Counted from the first letter of the stretch, positions 50,962 through 61,187 are shown. The stretch is DNA of 64,000 nt from Planctomycetota bacterium (GCA_022705325.1 JAKJER010000007.1:62001-126000); one strand, 5' to 3'. Notes: generated by a model from the sequence alone, not told the origin. Numbers and translations are program-made.

Positions 50962-51701
50962 AGGGCTGGATCGCTCATGTGGGCAAGCCACTGGCCCAAC
51001 GTGCCTTCACAAGCCGCCCGCCTTGCATCCCGCTGCTGGCGGGTAGGGCTCACGACCGGCTTGTACTTGAGTTTGTGGTCTTCTGCAAGGGCCAATTCGA
51101 GCGCAGACCCGTCGATGCCATCGAACACAAGGGTATTCAGCAGCGGCATGGGATCATCCGCCCGTAGGAGCAGCGGGTCGACGTCCACCTGGCGGGCAAA
51201 CTCATGGCGAAGGATGATGGCCATTTCTCGGCGATCCGAAGGCAGGCCAAGCTCCGCCAGAAACTCCTCGTCGCCCAGGGGCGAACGCTGCCCCATGGAT
51301 TTCAGGAGATCCAGGCGCTTTCTCCGGCTGCTCACGATCGACCAGGCAAAGGACACCACAGCGACACACCCGAGACAGATCAGGAAGCCGATTCCAAACG
51401 TCGTGAGGCGGTTCTGCTCCATGTTCCGGCGCCTCTGGGCTTCGGCTAGCTCCACCACCTGTTTCCGCAGCTTTCGCTGCAGTTCTGGGAGAGACTCCTG
51501 AACCTTCCGTCCCATCTGCTCCCGGAATTGCTCGATCGTCATTGGCCCGGTTGCGGGGGCCGTGCTTGAACCGGTGCCGGATGGACGAGTGGGCGGTGTT
51601 GTGGCGGCGGTCTCCTGGCTCGTGGCGACAGGGCTGATCGCCAGGAACAGAAGCAGCATGCCAGTGCGGGGACACAGTTGGCGGAAGATCGATATGCTCA
51701 T
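50943..51701 (-). CDS. Secreted/membrane protein of unknown function, flanked by repeats
   Basis: About 252 aa starting MSISIFRQLCPRTGMLLLFL, a signal peptide. A Thr/Pro/Ser-rich linker and a helical, charged segment (REQMGRKVQESLPELQRKLR) lead to a central membrane helix (about 96-120, FGIGFLICLGCVAVVSFAWS) and a cytoplasmic-type alpha/beta tail. No family is recognised. GGGAAG precedes the ATG at 51701. It lies between two inverted copies of a TCCACGA-type repeat, with VWA and PfkB genes on either side in the same direction. Confidence 0.65.
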   Translation of the reverse strand: MSISIFRQLCPRTGMLLLFLAISPVATSQETAATTPPTRPSGTGSSTAPATGPMTIEQFREQMGRKVQESLPELQRKLRKQVVELAEAQRRRNMEQNRLTTFGIGFLICLGCVAVVSFAWSIVSSRRKRLDLLKSMGQRSPLGDEEFLAELGLPSDRREMAIILRHEFARQVDVDPLLLRADDPMPLLNTLVFDGIDGSALELALAEDHKLKYKPVVSPTRQQRDARRAACEGTLGQWLAHMSDPALWERVE

Positions 51702-51716
51702 CTTCCCCACTCCTGA

Positions 51717-51752
51717 TCGAATCCACGAGTTAACGAGCCAACGAATCCACGC
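51717..51752. repeat. CGAATCCACGAG repeat upstream of the 252-aa protein gene
   Basis: CGAATCCACGAGTTAACGAG then CCAACGAATCCACG: inverse orientation of 50904-50938. It ends one base before the stop of the VWA gene. Confidence 0.65.
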
Positions 51753-54422
51753 TCAGTGCAGATTCCACTTTCGTCTCAGCAGCCACTCCGCCGTCAGCAG
51801 GGCCACGAAGACCAGGAAGAGGAAGACGAAATCGTACGGGTGGGGCAGGGCGAAGGCCAGGTTGTAGATCTCGGGCTTGGGGGCCGGGCCGCTGGCCATC
51901 TTCTGGCGTTCGACGAGCTGGTCGATCATGTCGGGCAGCCCGGAGATGTCGCGGTAGGTGGCCTGGGTCTGGTCGGCGATCTCGCGGAGGAGCTTCTCGT
52001 CGCGGGCCAGGACGGCCATCTCGGAGGAGTACGGCGCCACGGTGAGGATGAGGCTGTCGCTGCCCAACTCGCGGCCCGTGGAATCGGCGGCGGTGACCTT
52101 GAGTTCGTACTTGCCCTTCTGGCGGGGCTTGTAGAGGTCCTCGAACAGGCCCGAGCCGCCCTTGAGCGTCATGGGCTTGATGTCCGGGCTGGAGTCGGGC
52201 CGGTCCAGCGAGCGAATGGTGTAGGTAGCCCGCCCGTTCTCGGGGCTCTTGCCCTTCTCGTCCTGCACGCGGGCGATGAGCTTGGCCGCCTGCCCGACCT
52301 GGAGATAGCTGCGGTCCAGCCGCAGAACGACCGACGGCTGGGCGTCCTTGGCCTTGGTCTGCACGTTGGCCAGCCAGCGGACCATCTGGCCCCAGAAGCG
52401 GGTGTAGGGGCTGTCGGCGCCCAGGCCCATGAGGGGCAGGTACCACTGCCAGGTGGTGTCGGGGGTGAATACGGCGGTGCGCCCAGCCCCGAAGCGCTGA
52501 ACGGCCAGCACCGGTCCCACGTCGCGCGTGGGGTTGATGGCCAGCACCTGCGCGCCGGCCTTGGGCTTGCCCACCGACACGCAGCCTCGCAGATCGGGCA
52601 GGGGGTCCTTCTTGTCACCCGAGCCGATCACGCCGAGCGGGGCGCGCCGGTTGGGGCCGGGGAAGTACTTGGCGATCCCGTCCAGGATCGGATGCTCCTC
52701 GCCGGCCGACGTGATCTGCGGCAGGAAGGGCGTGGCGTCCTGCTGCATGGCCCGCCCGCCCAGCTCGACCGGCAGGATGTGCTCGACGTCGGTCTCGCCG
52801 TAGCCGCCAGGTCCCAGGCTCTTTTGCCCGCCGATCATGATCAGCCCGCCGCCGTTATTGACCCAGTCCCTCAGGCCCTTCATCTGCATGGTGGTCATGA
52901 ACGAGCGGTCCAGGTCGCCCAGGATGATCACGTCCAGCAGCTTGAACTCGTCGTCGGTGGCGGGCAGATTGAAGAGCTGGCGGCCCGTGATGTTGCCCTG
53001 CACCCAGAACTTGTTGCTGCTCAGACGCACCAGCGACATGAGTTGGACGTTGGCGTCGCTGTCGAGCATGCGGCGCAGGAACTTGTACTCGGGGCGCATC
53101 GAGCCCTCGACGTACAGGACCCGGATGCGAGGCTCGGTCACCAGCACGTGCAACTCGCTGTGGTTGTCGTCGTTGACCGCCTCGGCCGGGTTGGGCGGGA
53201 TCAACACCCGGAGCTTGCGGATCTGGCTGCGCCCGGAGGGCGAGGCGGCCGGCGCCGAGGCGGCGCCGGGGGCATCCTTGGGCGTCCATTTCAGCTTGAC
53301 CGTCACGGTATCGACGTTCTTGTCGGTCCACACCCGTTCGGTGACGACGGGCTGGTCGCTGTCGTCCTCGTAGAGCATGAGTTCGTTGGCGGCGGCGGGG
53401 AACCCGCTGACCTTGACGCGGCAAGTGATGGTGGTGATGTTGTTCTTGACACACTCGAGCGGGGCCTCGGCCGACAGCAACTCGATGTTCTTCTGGGCGC
53501 TCTGGTTCTCGCTCGTGCCGCCGACGCCGACGGTGAAGACGGGCAGCCCGCAGTTCCGCACGGTCTCGAGGACCATGTCGCTGGCGTTGTGGATGCCATC
53601 GGAGATCACGATGATGCCGGGCAGGCGTCCGGCCAGGGCGTCGGGGGCGGCCTCGCGGGCGACCTCGTGGATGGCCCGGGCGATGTTGGTGCCCTCAGTG
53701 CCCGGCCCGCTGGGGTGGAGCTTGCTCAGGTCGTCCAGTACGGGCACTTGGCCCTGGTTCTCGGCGAAGTGGTAGAACCGCGGCCGGAAGTGCTTGTTCA
53801 AACGCTGCGTCTGCGTCTTGAGCATCTGGACGGCCTGGGTGTATCGATCGCCCATGGCCGTCTCGTCCACGGTGCTCATCGAGCCGCTGCGGTCAACCAG
53901 GACAGGCAGGAAGGCCTTGATCTCGGCGACCTCGGGGGCGACGGTAATGGCCGGGCGGAACAGCACCAGCAGAAGCAGGAGAATGGCTGTCACGCGGATG
54001 ATCATGAGGGTGAGGATCCGCTGGAAGCCGAGATGGGAGAAGACGGCCGCGTAGAACACGCCGATGGCGGCTGCCACCCACAGACCCAGGACGGCAAACC
54101 AGGCGGCGCCGGCCGTGAAGCCGGTGGCGGCCACCAGCAGCAACGCCAGCAGGGACGCGACTCCGACGGCGATCGCGGCGATGAGAGCCGCCCGCCCCTG
54201 CTTCTTCTCGCCCCGGCTGAAGCGATACGCGGCGTCGACCGCCAGCACGGGCACCAGCGTGGGCGGCAGCACGGCAGCCAGACACGCCACCGCGTGGCGG
54301 TAGCGGCCCTTGATGAATTGCCAGACGGCCCCGCCCAGCAGGGCCAGGCAGATGGCGATCAGCAGAAACGCCAGCAGCCCCGGGCTCGGGACGCCCAAGT
54401 ATTGCAGCGACACTCTGTCCAT
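51753..54422 (-). CDS. Large membrane protein with VWA and glutamine-amidotransferase-like domains
   Basis: 889 aa. Four to five membrane helices occupy the first ~160 residues; a von Willebrand A domain follows with an intact metal site (VLVDRSGSMSTVDETAMGDR, GTNIARAIHE, ISDG). The middle part carries a class-I glutamine-amidotransferase-like fold (RVLYVEGSMRPEYKFLRRML, LIMIGGQKSLGPGGY), and one more helix ends the protein. This layout is common in planctomycetes and bacteroidetes, often near MoxR ATPases, but none is seen here. It probably assembles or senses envelope proteins. TAT-type or lipoprotein signals are absent. Confidence 0.87.
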   Translation of the reverse strand: MDRVSLQYLGVPSPGLLAFLLIAICLALLGGAVWQFIKGRYRHAVACLAAVLPPTLVPVLAVDAAYRFSRGEKKQGRAALIAAIAVGVASLLALLLVAATGFTAGAAWFAVLGLWVAAAIGVFYAAVFSHLGFQRILTLMIIRVTAILLLLLVLFRPAITVAPEVAEIKAFLPVLVDRSGSMSTVDETAMGDRYTQAVQMLKTQTQRLNKHFRPRFYHFAENQGQVPVLDDLSKLHPSGPGTEGTNIARAIHEVAREAAPDALAGRLPGIIVISDGIHNASDMVLETVRNCGLPVFTVGVGGTSENQSAQKNIELLSAEAPLECVKNNITTITCRVKVSGFPAAANELMLYEDDSDQPVVTERVWTDKNVDTVTVKLKWTPKDAPGAASAPAASPSGRSQIRKLRVLIPPNPAEAVNDDNHSELHVLVTEPRIRVLYVEGSMRPEYKFLRRMLDSDANVQLMSLVRLSSNKFWVQGNITGRQLFNLPATDDEFKLLDVIILGDLDRSFMTTMQMKGLRDWVNNGGGLIMIGGQKSLGPGGYGETDVEHILPVELGGRAMQQDATPFLPQITSAGEEHPILDGIAKYFPGPNRRAPLGVIGSGDKKDPLPDLRGCVSVGKPKAGAQVLAINPTRDVGPVLAVQRFGAGRTAVFTPDTTWQWYLPLMGLGADSPYTRFWGQMVRWLANVQTKAKDAQPSVVLRLDRSYLQVGQAAKLIARVQDEKGKSPENGRATYTIRSLDRPDSSPDIKPMTLKGGSGLFEDLYKPRQKGKYELKVTAADSTGRELGSDSLILTVAPYSSEMAVLARDEKLLREIADQTQATYRDISGLPDMIDQLVERQKMASGPAPKPEIYNLAFALPHPYDFVFLFLVFVALLTAEWLLRRKWNLH

Positions 54423-54675
54423 TCAGCCCTCGTCGTCGCGGCCTGCTCGCCGCGCGTCGCCCGTTCCGGCTGCGCCGCGTCGTCCGCTGCCGATTCTCTG
54501 TCGGGCTACAGGGAATATCGCGGGCGCAGTACGGACCATTGCATCTGTCCGGGCCTCGACCTGTCCTGACTATACCCGAACCGATCGGCGCGGGGCAAGG
54601 AAATGGCCCCCAACCGCCGATACCCGAGGCCGGTCCCGTGCGGTTCGGAGGCCCGTAATTCTCGTCATATTGCCC
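54423..54675. other. Divergent intergenic stretch upstream of the PEP-CTERM gene promoter
   Basis: 253 nt of GC-rich sequence between the VWA gene's start and the promoter at 54676. A promoter for the VWA gene should lie here, but I cannot pick out convincing hexamers. No gene is seen. Confidence 0.4.
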
Positions 54676-54704
54676 TTGGCAGGTTCGGCGAATGGTGCTA
54701 TATT
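54676..54704 (+). promoter_or_regulatory. Promoter of the PEP-CTERM autotransporter-repeat gene
   Basis: TTGGCA (54676-54681), 17 bp, TATATT (54699-54704): five and five of six to the sigma-70 consensus. The start point should be near 54711, giving a ~250-nt leader. Confidence 0.65.
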
Positions 54705-54710
54705 CAAGAT

Positions 54711-54962
54711 AACAAGTCAGCACTCAATCAGCCTGAATCAGCAGGCCCGCGTCGGCGGGTTCTACGATAGAAAAGGCCGGACATGTTCGAAGCCCCGGAG
54801 GGTAAGGGCCTGTCGGGTCACAACCAGGAAGCGGAAGGACGCCCTGAGAGGGTGAGACACGTTGTGTGGCAGTTCTGAGTTGCACGCGCGCCCACTGCAC
54901 CGTCTGCTCTGCCTCAGGTGGATCACGGTCACGTCGCTGGCTTCGTAGATAGGAGAAGTGCC
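54711..54962 (+). other. Long (~250-nt) 5' leader of the PEP-CTERM gene
   Basis: This leader has no reading frame continuous with the gene and several self-complementary segments (for example GGCCCGCGTCGGCGGG near 54742 and GGACGCCCTGAGAGGG near 54838). It ends in TAGGAG, 7 nt before the ATG. It could fold as a regulatory RNA, but it matches no riboswitch class I can recognise by eye. Confidence 0.4.
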
Positions 54963-57900
54963 ATGTTGAAGCAGAGGATTACTACGGCGGTGGTGGGAAT
55001 GCTGCTGGTTCTGGGCGGTTCCCTCCAGGCTGACAGCGTGACGCTGACGGCAACGGACGCGGGGGGAAGCACCTCGTTCAATGCCGCCGGCCACTGGGAC
55101 AGCGGCGCGGCTCCCGCATCCGGCAACGACTACTTCACGTCCAGCTACGTGTTGCGCACCCCGACGTCGGGGGCCCACACCTTTGCGGGCGACTCGCTCA
55201 CCATCGACGCGGGCGGGACGCTGGCGTGGAAGACCACGGGTCTGATCACTGTGAACGACCTGATCCTCAACGGCGGGATGCTGTCGAACTACGATCCAGG
55301 CGGGGACCATGGCGCCCGTCTGGCCGGACAGGTCACGCTGCTGAGCGACTCGACAATCCACACCAGCGATTCCAACCGTTCATTCCTGCTGACGGCTGTG
55401 GTGACCGGCGGGGGCGCGTTGAGCAAGACGGGCCCGGGCAGCCTGACGCTGGCGGTAGCCAATACGTACAGCGGAGAGACGATCCTCAGCGGCGGGTACC
55501 TGACCGCCGGCGCTAACGGCGCGCTGGGCAGCGGCGCTGTCGCGCTCAACAGCGGGGCCAACCGCCTGGTGCTGGGCGCGGGGGTCACTCTGGGCAACGA
55601 CATCGTGATCAACGGCGGGGTCAGCCCCAGTGCGGGCTGGGGCGCCGTCACCGCCACCGGCGGAGGCGTGCTGACCGGCACGATCACCATCAACGGCAAC
55701 GCCGCCAACGGCGGGCACTTCCGCGGCGGCAGCGGGGGCAGCGTGCTGGATATCCAGGGGGCGATCAACTCCTCTGTCCGCGTCAGCCTGCGGGCCGGCG
55801 ACTTCCTGATCAGCGGCGGGGGCAACTATGACCTGATGGACCACGGCGCCGGCACGGTGACGCTCGGGGCTGCCGACGGCATCTGCACGTCGGCCGCCTT
55901 CCGCCAGCAGGTGGGCTGGGGCACCAGCGTGCTCGACCTGGCAGGCTATAACCAGACCCTGGCCGGCTTGGCGTCGACCGGAACCGGCACGGGCAGCGTC
56001 CAGAACAGCGGCGCGACCACCAGCGTGCTGACGCTGAACGTGGCCGACGGAGATACCCAGACCTACGGCGAGTCCATTACCGGCGACATCGAGATCATCA
56101 AGGAAGGCCTGGGCACCCAGGTGTTCAGCGGCCCCAACTCCTACACCGGCCTGACGACGATCCGCAACGGGACCCTCCGCGCGGGCAACGGCGGCGCGCT
56201 GGGCTCCGCGACGGCCGGCACGGTCATCGAGGCTGCCGGCGCGCTGGACGTCAACGGCCAGAACCTTCAAGGCGAGGCGATCACCACGGCCGGCACGATC
56301 ACCAACACCGGCGGGAACCAGATGAACGCCTTGCGGACCGTGACGCTGTCGGGCGACGCGACGTTCACCGGCACCGGGCGATGGGACATCCGCGGCGGGT
56401 CGCTCGACCTGGCCGGCTTCACCGCCACCAAGAACGGGTCCAACCAGATCGCCGTCGTGGACAGCACCATATCGTCCGGGCAGATCGTCATCGATGAAGG
56501 CATCCTCAGCCTGACTCGCAGCACGTGGGCCTCCGGCGGCGTGACGGCCAACGCGGGCACAACGCTCTACTTTGAAAACAACTCGACCGGTTCGTACGGC
56601 ATGGACGTTGTTCTCGACACGGCTACGCTGCGCGTGACCGGCAGCGGCGTGGCCGTGGGAGGCCCCGTCACGCTGACCGGGGCGAACGTCCTGCAGGTCG
56701 AGGGCCAGACGCTGACGCTGAACGGCGACATCGGCGGCGCAGGCGGGTTCACGCTCAATGGCACGGGCGCGGCGCAGGTGATCCTGGCCGGGACCAACAG
56801 CTATGCCGGCGGGACGACGGTGGCCGGCGGGCGCCTGATCGTCCCGAGTTCGGCTGCGATTCCGGGCTATGCCACGCCGCAGACGGTAGTGCAGAACGGC
56901 GGGTCGCTGGTCGTGTCGGCCGGCGGTACGGGCTGGACCACCGCCGAGGTGGCCGCCCTCAACGCGGGGGCTGTCTTTGACGCGGGCTCGTGGCTGGTCT
57001 TCGACGTGGCCGGCGGCGACACGTTCACCCATACGACGCCCATCTCGGGCAACCTGAGCGTGGCCAAGGAAGGCGCGGGCATCCTGGCCCTGCCGGTCGC
57101 CAGCAGCTATGCGGGCGCGACGGAGATCCGTCTGGGCGACGTGGTCCTTGGAGTCAACGACACCCTGCCGACCTCGACCGTCCTGACCATCGGCTCGACG
57201 GTCGCGGGCGAGGCGAGACTGGTGATGAACGGCTACGACCAGACGGTCGCGGGCCTGGCCAGCGCGGGCAGCAACACGCCCAGCGTGGTGGGCGGCTCGA
57301 CGACGCTGTCCACGCTGACGGTCAACAACGCCGCCGACCACACTTTTGCGGGCATCCTGGGCGGACCGGGCGCCGACGAGAATAACCTGGCCCTGGTCAA
57401 GGACGGCGCGGGCACGCTGACGCTCAGCGGGGCCAACACCTACGAAGGGCTGACGACCATTCGCGGCGGAACGCTGCGGGCGGGCAACGGCAGCGCCCTG
57501 GGTTCGGGCGTCGTCAGGACCGACATCCTGTCCGGTGGAACGTTGGACATCAACGGCCAGAACCTCCAGAGCGAGGCGATCACCGTGGCCGGCACGATCA
57601 CCAACACCGGCGGCGGGCAAAACAACGCCCTCCAGAACGTGACGCTGACCGGAGACGCGACGTTCACCGGCACGGGGCGCTGGGACATTCGCGGCGGGTC
57701 GCTCGATCTGGCCGGCTTCACCGTCGCCAAGACCGGGACCAACAAGGTCGCCATCGTGGACAGCACCATCTCGGCCGGCGACGTCGTTGTCAACGAAGGC
57801 ATCTTCAGCCTGACCCGCAGCACGTGGGCGGCCGGCAGCCTGACCGTCAATGCGGGCGCGACGCTGGAACTGGAGAACAACTCCTCCGGCACGTACGGGA

Positions 57901-60900
57901 TGGACGTGGCGTTGAACGATGGACGGCTGTGGATGCACGGTGGAGGCAGGACGCTGACCGGGCAGGTTGCCCTGGGCGGGGCCAACACCATCCAGATCGA
58001 CGGGGGCGACACGCTGACCCTCGGTGGGCTGGTCCACGGCAGCGGCTCGTTCGACAAGACCAACTCGGGCATCCTGACGCTGACTCAGGCCAACACCTAC
58101 AGCGGCGGGACGAGCGTGTCGGGCGGGACGTTGCGGATTGAGAGCGACGCTTCGCTGGGCGCCGTGCCGGGCTCCTTCGACGCGGACAACGTCACTCTCA
58201 GCGGGGGAGGTATCCTGAAGAACAACGGGCCGTCGATCGACCTCGACGCGAACCGCGGGATTCTGCTGGCAGGCGATGGCGGTGTGGAGGTCCGCAGCGG
58301 GACGACCATGACCATTCCGGGCGAGATCAGCGGCCCGGGCCGGCTGACCAAGGCCGACGGCGGCACGTTGCTGTTGCCGGGCGCCAATACCTACCAGGGC
58401 GGGACCACGGTCAGCGGCGGGGTGTTGCAGATCGCCTCCGACGCTTCGCTGGGGCAGGTCCCAACCGCCTTCGAGGCTGATCACATCATCCTAAACGGCG
58501 GTCGGCTGGAGAACGAGTCCGTTTCGGTGGTGGTGCACGCCAACCGCGGCATCACCGTCGGTTCGAGCGGCGGGCGGATCGACGCCCAGGACGGCACGAC
58601 GGTCCAGGTGGGCACGGTCGCCGGCACGGGCGCGTTCACCAAGTCCAATACCGGCACGCTCATCGTGGGCGACGGCTCGGGCCTGAGCGGGCAGATCAAC
58701 CTCAGCAACGGCACGCTCGCCGTGGCCAGCACGAGCAACCTGGGCACCGGGCTGATCGACCTGCGGGGCGGCACGATCACGCTGCAGTCGGCCGACGCGG
58801 GCGCCCTGACGCTGTTGAACGAGTTGAACCTGGCCACCAGCGTCACCTTCGGCGCGCCCGGTACGGGCGACATCGTCTTCCAGGGCGGCTTGAACGGCGG
58901 CGGCGGGGCCAAGACCTTCACCGTCAACAATGCCGTGACAACCATCGAGGGCGAGATCATCGGGACGAGTTCGGCCTTCACCAAGAACGGCCCGGGCGTG
59001 CTGGCCCTCAGCGGGCCCAACACGTACTCCAAGCCCTGGACCATCAACGACGGTGCGGTGCGGGCGGCCAGCCCGCAGGCCCTGGGGGATACGTCAGCCG
59101 CCACGACCGTCGGCGGCGGCACGACCACCGGCCGGGTCGAACTGACCGGCGGGTACGTGTTCGACCCCGAGCCTCTGACGATCTCCGGGCGCCAGCCGGC
59201 GGTGACCGATCCGCACCTGGTCAACTACTCCGGCGACAACACCTGGACGGGCGAGATCAGCATGACCACTGGCGGCAACCAGTACGGCATCGCGTCGTCG
59301 GCCGGCAAGCTGACCATCCAGAGCGACGTCGTGAACAACACCGGCACCTCCGACACCCGCTACCTGACGCTGGGCGGCGCGGGCGACGGCGAGATCAGCG
59401 GGGTCATCCGCAACGGGACGGCCACCGGTTTCATCAACGTGATCAAGGACGGCGCGGGCACGTGGGTGCTGTCGGGCAACAACGTCTCGCTGGGCTCGAC
59501 GACCATCCGTCAGGGCACGCTCCAGGTGGGCGCGGGCGGGACGACCGGCGCGCTGGGCGGAGGGAACGTGGTCAACGACGGCACGTTGGCGGTGAACCGC
59601 AGTGACGACCTGACGCTCCACCAGGCGATCTCCGGCTCGGGGCGCCTGGTCAAGCAGGGAGCCGGCACGCTCACTCTCACCAACGTCCACTCGTACGACG
59701 GGCAGACCGTGGTCGAGAACGGCACGCTGTCGATGGGGGCGGCGGCGCTGCCCGGCGGTGCGGTGGCCTACTGGAACATGGCCGAGGGCGGCGGCACGAC
59801 CGTGGCCAACTCGGTGAGTCCCGGCCTGCGGGACGCCACGCTGGTCAACGGGCCCACGTGGGTTTCTGGGCCCGGGCCGGGCACGTTCGGCGTGCAGTTC
59901 GACGGCAGCAACGACTACGCCCGAGTCCTTCCCGAGACCACGCTCAACGCGGTCGGCAGCTCTGACTTCACCGCCAGCGCCTGGGTCAAGACCGACATCG
60001 CGGGGACCTGGTACCGCTCGATCGTCAGCAACTTCGGTCTGTCGGGCTCGCAGACGCCCTTCTGGGGCCTGGGATGGATGGGCGCCAATCAACTCGGTTT
60101 CACCATCCGCGATTCCTCCGCGCGCCACGTTCGCGTCGGGGCGCCGAGCACGTGGGGTCTGGACAACCAGTGGCACCTCATCACTGGCGTGCGCCAAGGC
60201 CAGACCTTCTATCTGTATCTGGACGGCCTGTTGTTTGCCAGCGCCTCCAACGACGACTTCGTCAGCGCCGTCAGCAATAAGGACGTTCTGCTGGCCCGGC
60301 ATGGTGGAACCTACGTCGACGAGGCCATCTCCGGCGTCGGCGTGTGGGATCGCTCGCTGTCGGCCCAGGAAGTGCTCGACCTGTTCGAGTACGGATCCGC
60401 CCCGATGGGCGGCAGCCTGCCGGGCACGACGGGTCTGCTGATCGCCTCCGGCGCGAATGTCCAGTTCAACGGCCTGAACCAGGCGATCGCATCCGTGGGC
60501 GACCAGGGCGGGGCCGGCGGGACGCTGTGGCTGGGCGGGGCCAGCCTGACCCTGGGCGGCTCGGGCGTGGCGGTCTTCTCCGGGACGGTCGAAGGTCCCG
60601 GCGCCATCTTCAAGACTGGTGCCGGCGATCAGTACTTCAACGGCCGGGTGGGCAGCCCGGGCAACTGGGTGCCCGTTACGGTATCCGACGGGCTGGTGGC
60701 GGGGACGGGCCCGATCTACGGGAAGGTGACCGTTGAGATGGGCGGGACGTTCTCGGCCGGCAACAGCCCCGGGCACGTCCTCATCGAGGACGCCACCGCC
60801 GCCCTGGATTACGTGCAGACAGGCACCATGCTCGTGGAGATTGGTGGGCCCATCCAGGGCATGGACTACGACTGGATCGAGGTGATCGGTCAGGCGAGCC

Positions 60901-61187
60901 TCGAAGGGTTCCTCGACGTGAACTGGGCAGGCGGGTTCGTCGGGCACGGGCCTTTCTACGTGCTGACGGCCACCGAGGGCATCGACGTGACCGGCCTGCT
61001 GAGCTTCGACGACACCGGCGCCCGTTGGGGCGAAAACGGATGGCGGTGGTCGATCGTGGACTGGGAAGCGGGCGGGCCGAACGCCCAGGCCCTGCAACTG
61101 GAGATGGTTCCCGAGCCGGCCTCGCTGGCGCTGCTGGCGCTGGGGGCGTCGGCCCTGGGCGGCTACATCCGGCGGCGGAGGCGCTGA
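54963..61187 (+). CDS. Giant PEP-CTERM surface protein with autotransporter-type beta repeats and a LamG domain
   Basis: 2,074 aa. A signal peptide (MLKQRITTAVVGMLLVLGGS, cleaved about LQA) is followed by ~1,580 residues of autotransporter-associated beta-strand (PATR) repeats, each with a core like L.K.G.G.LTLSG.NTYSG.T...GGTL. A LamG/concanavalin-like domain occupies about residues 1600-1815 (VAYWNMAEGGGTTVANSV, HLITGVRQGQTFYLYLDGLL). The C-terminus, VPEPASLALLALGASALGGY then a run of Arg, is a PEP-CTERM sorting signal, implying exosortase-dependent surface delivery. Residues ~395-560 and ~830-995 are a recent duplication. No exosortase gene is in the window. The likely role is an adhesin or matrix protein. 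Confidence 0.93.
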   Translation: MLKQRITTAVVGMLLVLGGSLQADSVTLTATDAGGSTSFNAAGHWDSGAAPASGNDYFTSSYVLRTPTSGAHTFAGDSLTIDAGGTLAWKTTGLITVNDLILNGGMLSNYDPGGDHGARLAGQVTLLSDSTIHTSDSNRSFLLTAVVTGGGALSKTGPGSLTLAVANTYSGETILSGGYLTAGANGALGSGAVALNSGANRLVLGAGVTLGNDIVINGGVSPSAGWGAVTATGGGVLTGTITINGNAANGGHFRGGSGGSVLDIQGAINSSVRVSLRAGDFLISGGGNYDLMDHGAGTVTLGAADGICTSAAFRQQVGWGTSVLDLAGYNQTLAGLASTGTGTGSVQNSGATTSVLTLNVADGDTQTYGESITGDIEIIKEGLGTQVFSGPNSYTGLTTIRNGTLRAGNGGALGSATAGTVIEAAGALDVNGQNLQGEAITTAGTITNTGGNQMNALRTVTLSGDATFTGTGRWDIRGGSLDLAGFTATKNGSNQIAVVDSTISSGQIVIDEGILSLTRSTWASGGVTANAGTTLYFENNSTGSYGMDVVLDTATLRVTGSGVAVGGPVTLTGANVLQVEGQTLTLNGDIGGAGGFTLNGTGAAQVILAGTNSYAGGTTVAGGRLIVPSSAAIPGYATPQTVVQNGGSLVVSAGGTGWTTAEVAALNAGAVFDAGSWLVFDVAGGDTFTHTTPISGNLSVAKEGAGILALPVASSYAGATEIRLGDVVLGVNDTLPTSTVLTIGSTVAGEARLVMNGYDQTVAGLASAGSNTPSVVGGSTTLSTLTVNNAADHTFAGILGGPGADENNLALVKDGAGTLTLSGANTYEGLTTIRGGTLRAGNGSALGSGVVRTDILSGGTLDINGQNLQSEAITVAGTITNTGGGQNNALQNVTLTGDATFTGTGRWDIRGGSLDLAGFTVAKTGTNKVAIVDSTISAGDVVVNEGIFSLTRSTWAAGSLTVNAGATLELENNSSGTYGMDVALNDGRLWMHGGGRTLTGQVALGGANTIQIDGGDTLTLGGLVHGSGSFDKTNSGILTLTQANTYSGGTSVSGGTLRIESDASLGAVPGSFDADNVTLSGGGILKNNGPSIDLDANRGILLAGDGGVEVRSGTTMTIPGEISGPGRLTKADGGTLLLPGANTYQGGTTVSGGVLQIASDASLGQVPTAFEADHIILNGGRLENESVSVVVHANRGITVGSSGGRIDAQDGTTVQVGTVAGTGAFTKSNTGTLIVGDGSGLSGQINLSNGTLAVASTSNLGTGLIDLRGGTITLQSADAGALTLLNELNLATSVTFGAPGTGDIVFQGGLNGGGGAKTFTVNNAVTTIEGEIIGTSSAFTKNGPGVLALSGPNTYSKPWTINDGAVRAASPQALGDTSAATTVGGGTTTGRVELTGGYVFDPEPLTISGRQPAVTDPHLVNYSGDNTWTGEISMTTGGNQYGIASSAGKLTIQSDVVNNTGTSDTRYLTLGGAGDGEISGVIRNGTATGFINVIKDGAGTWVLSGNNVSLGSTTIRQGTLQVGAGGTTGALGGGNVVNDGTLAVNRSDDLTLHQAISGSGRLVKQGAGTLTLTNVHSYDGQTVVENGTLSMGAAALPGGAVAYWNMAEGGGTTVANSVSPGLRDATLVNGPTWVSGPGPGTFGVQFDGSNDYARVLPETTLNAVGSSDFTASAWVKTDIAGTWYRSIVSNFGLSGSQTPFWGLGWMGANQLGFTIRDSSARHVRVGAPSTWGLDNQWHLITGVRQGQTFYLYLDGLLFASASNDDFVSAVSNKDVLLARHGGTYVDEAISGVGVWDRSLSAQEVLDLFEYGSAPMGGSLPGTTGLLIASGANVQFNGLNQAIASVGDQGGAGGTLWLGGASLTLGGSGVAVFSGTVEGPGAIFKTGAGDQYFNGRVGSPGNWVPVTVSDGLVAGTGPIYGKVTVEMGGTFSAGNSPGHVLIEDATAALDYVQTGTMLVEIGGPIQGMDYDWIEVIGQASLEGFLDVNWAGGFVGHGPFYVLTATEGIDVTGLLSFDDTGARWGENGWRWSIVDWEAGGPNAQALQLEMVPEPASLALLALGASALGGYIRRRRR

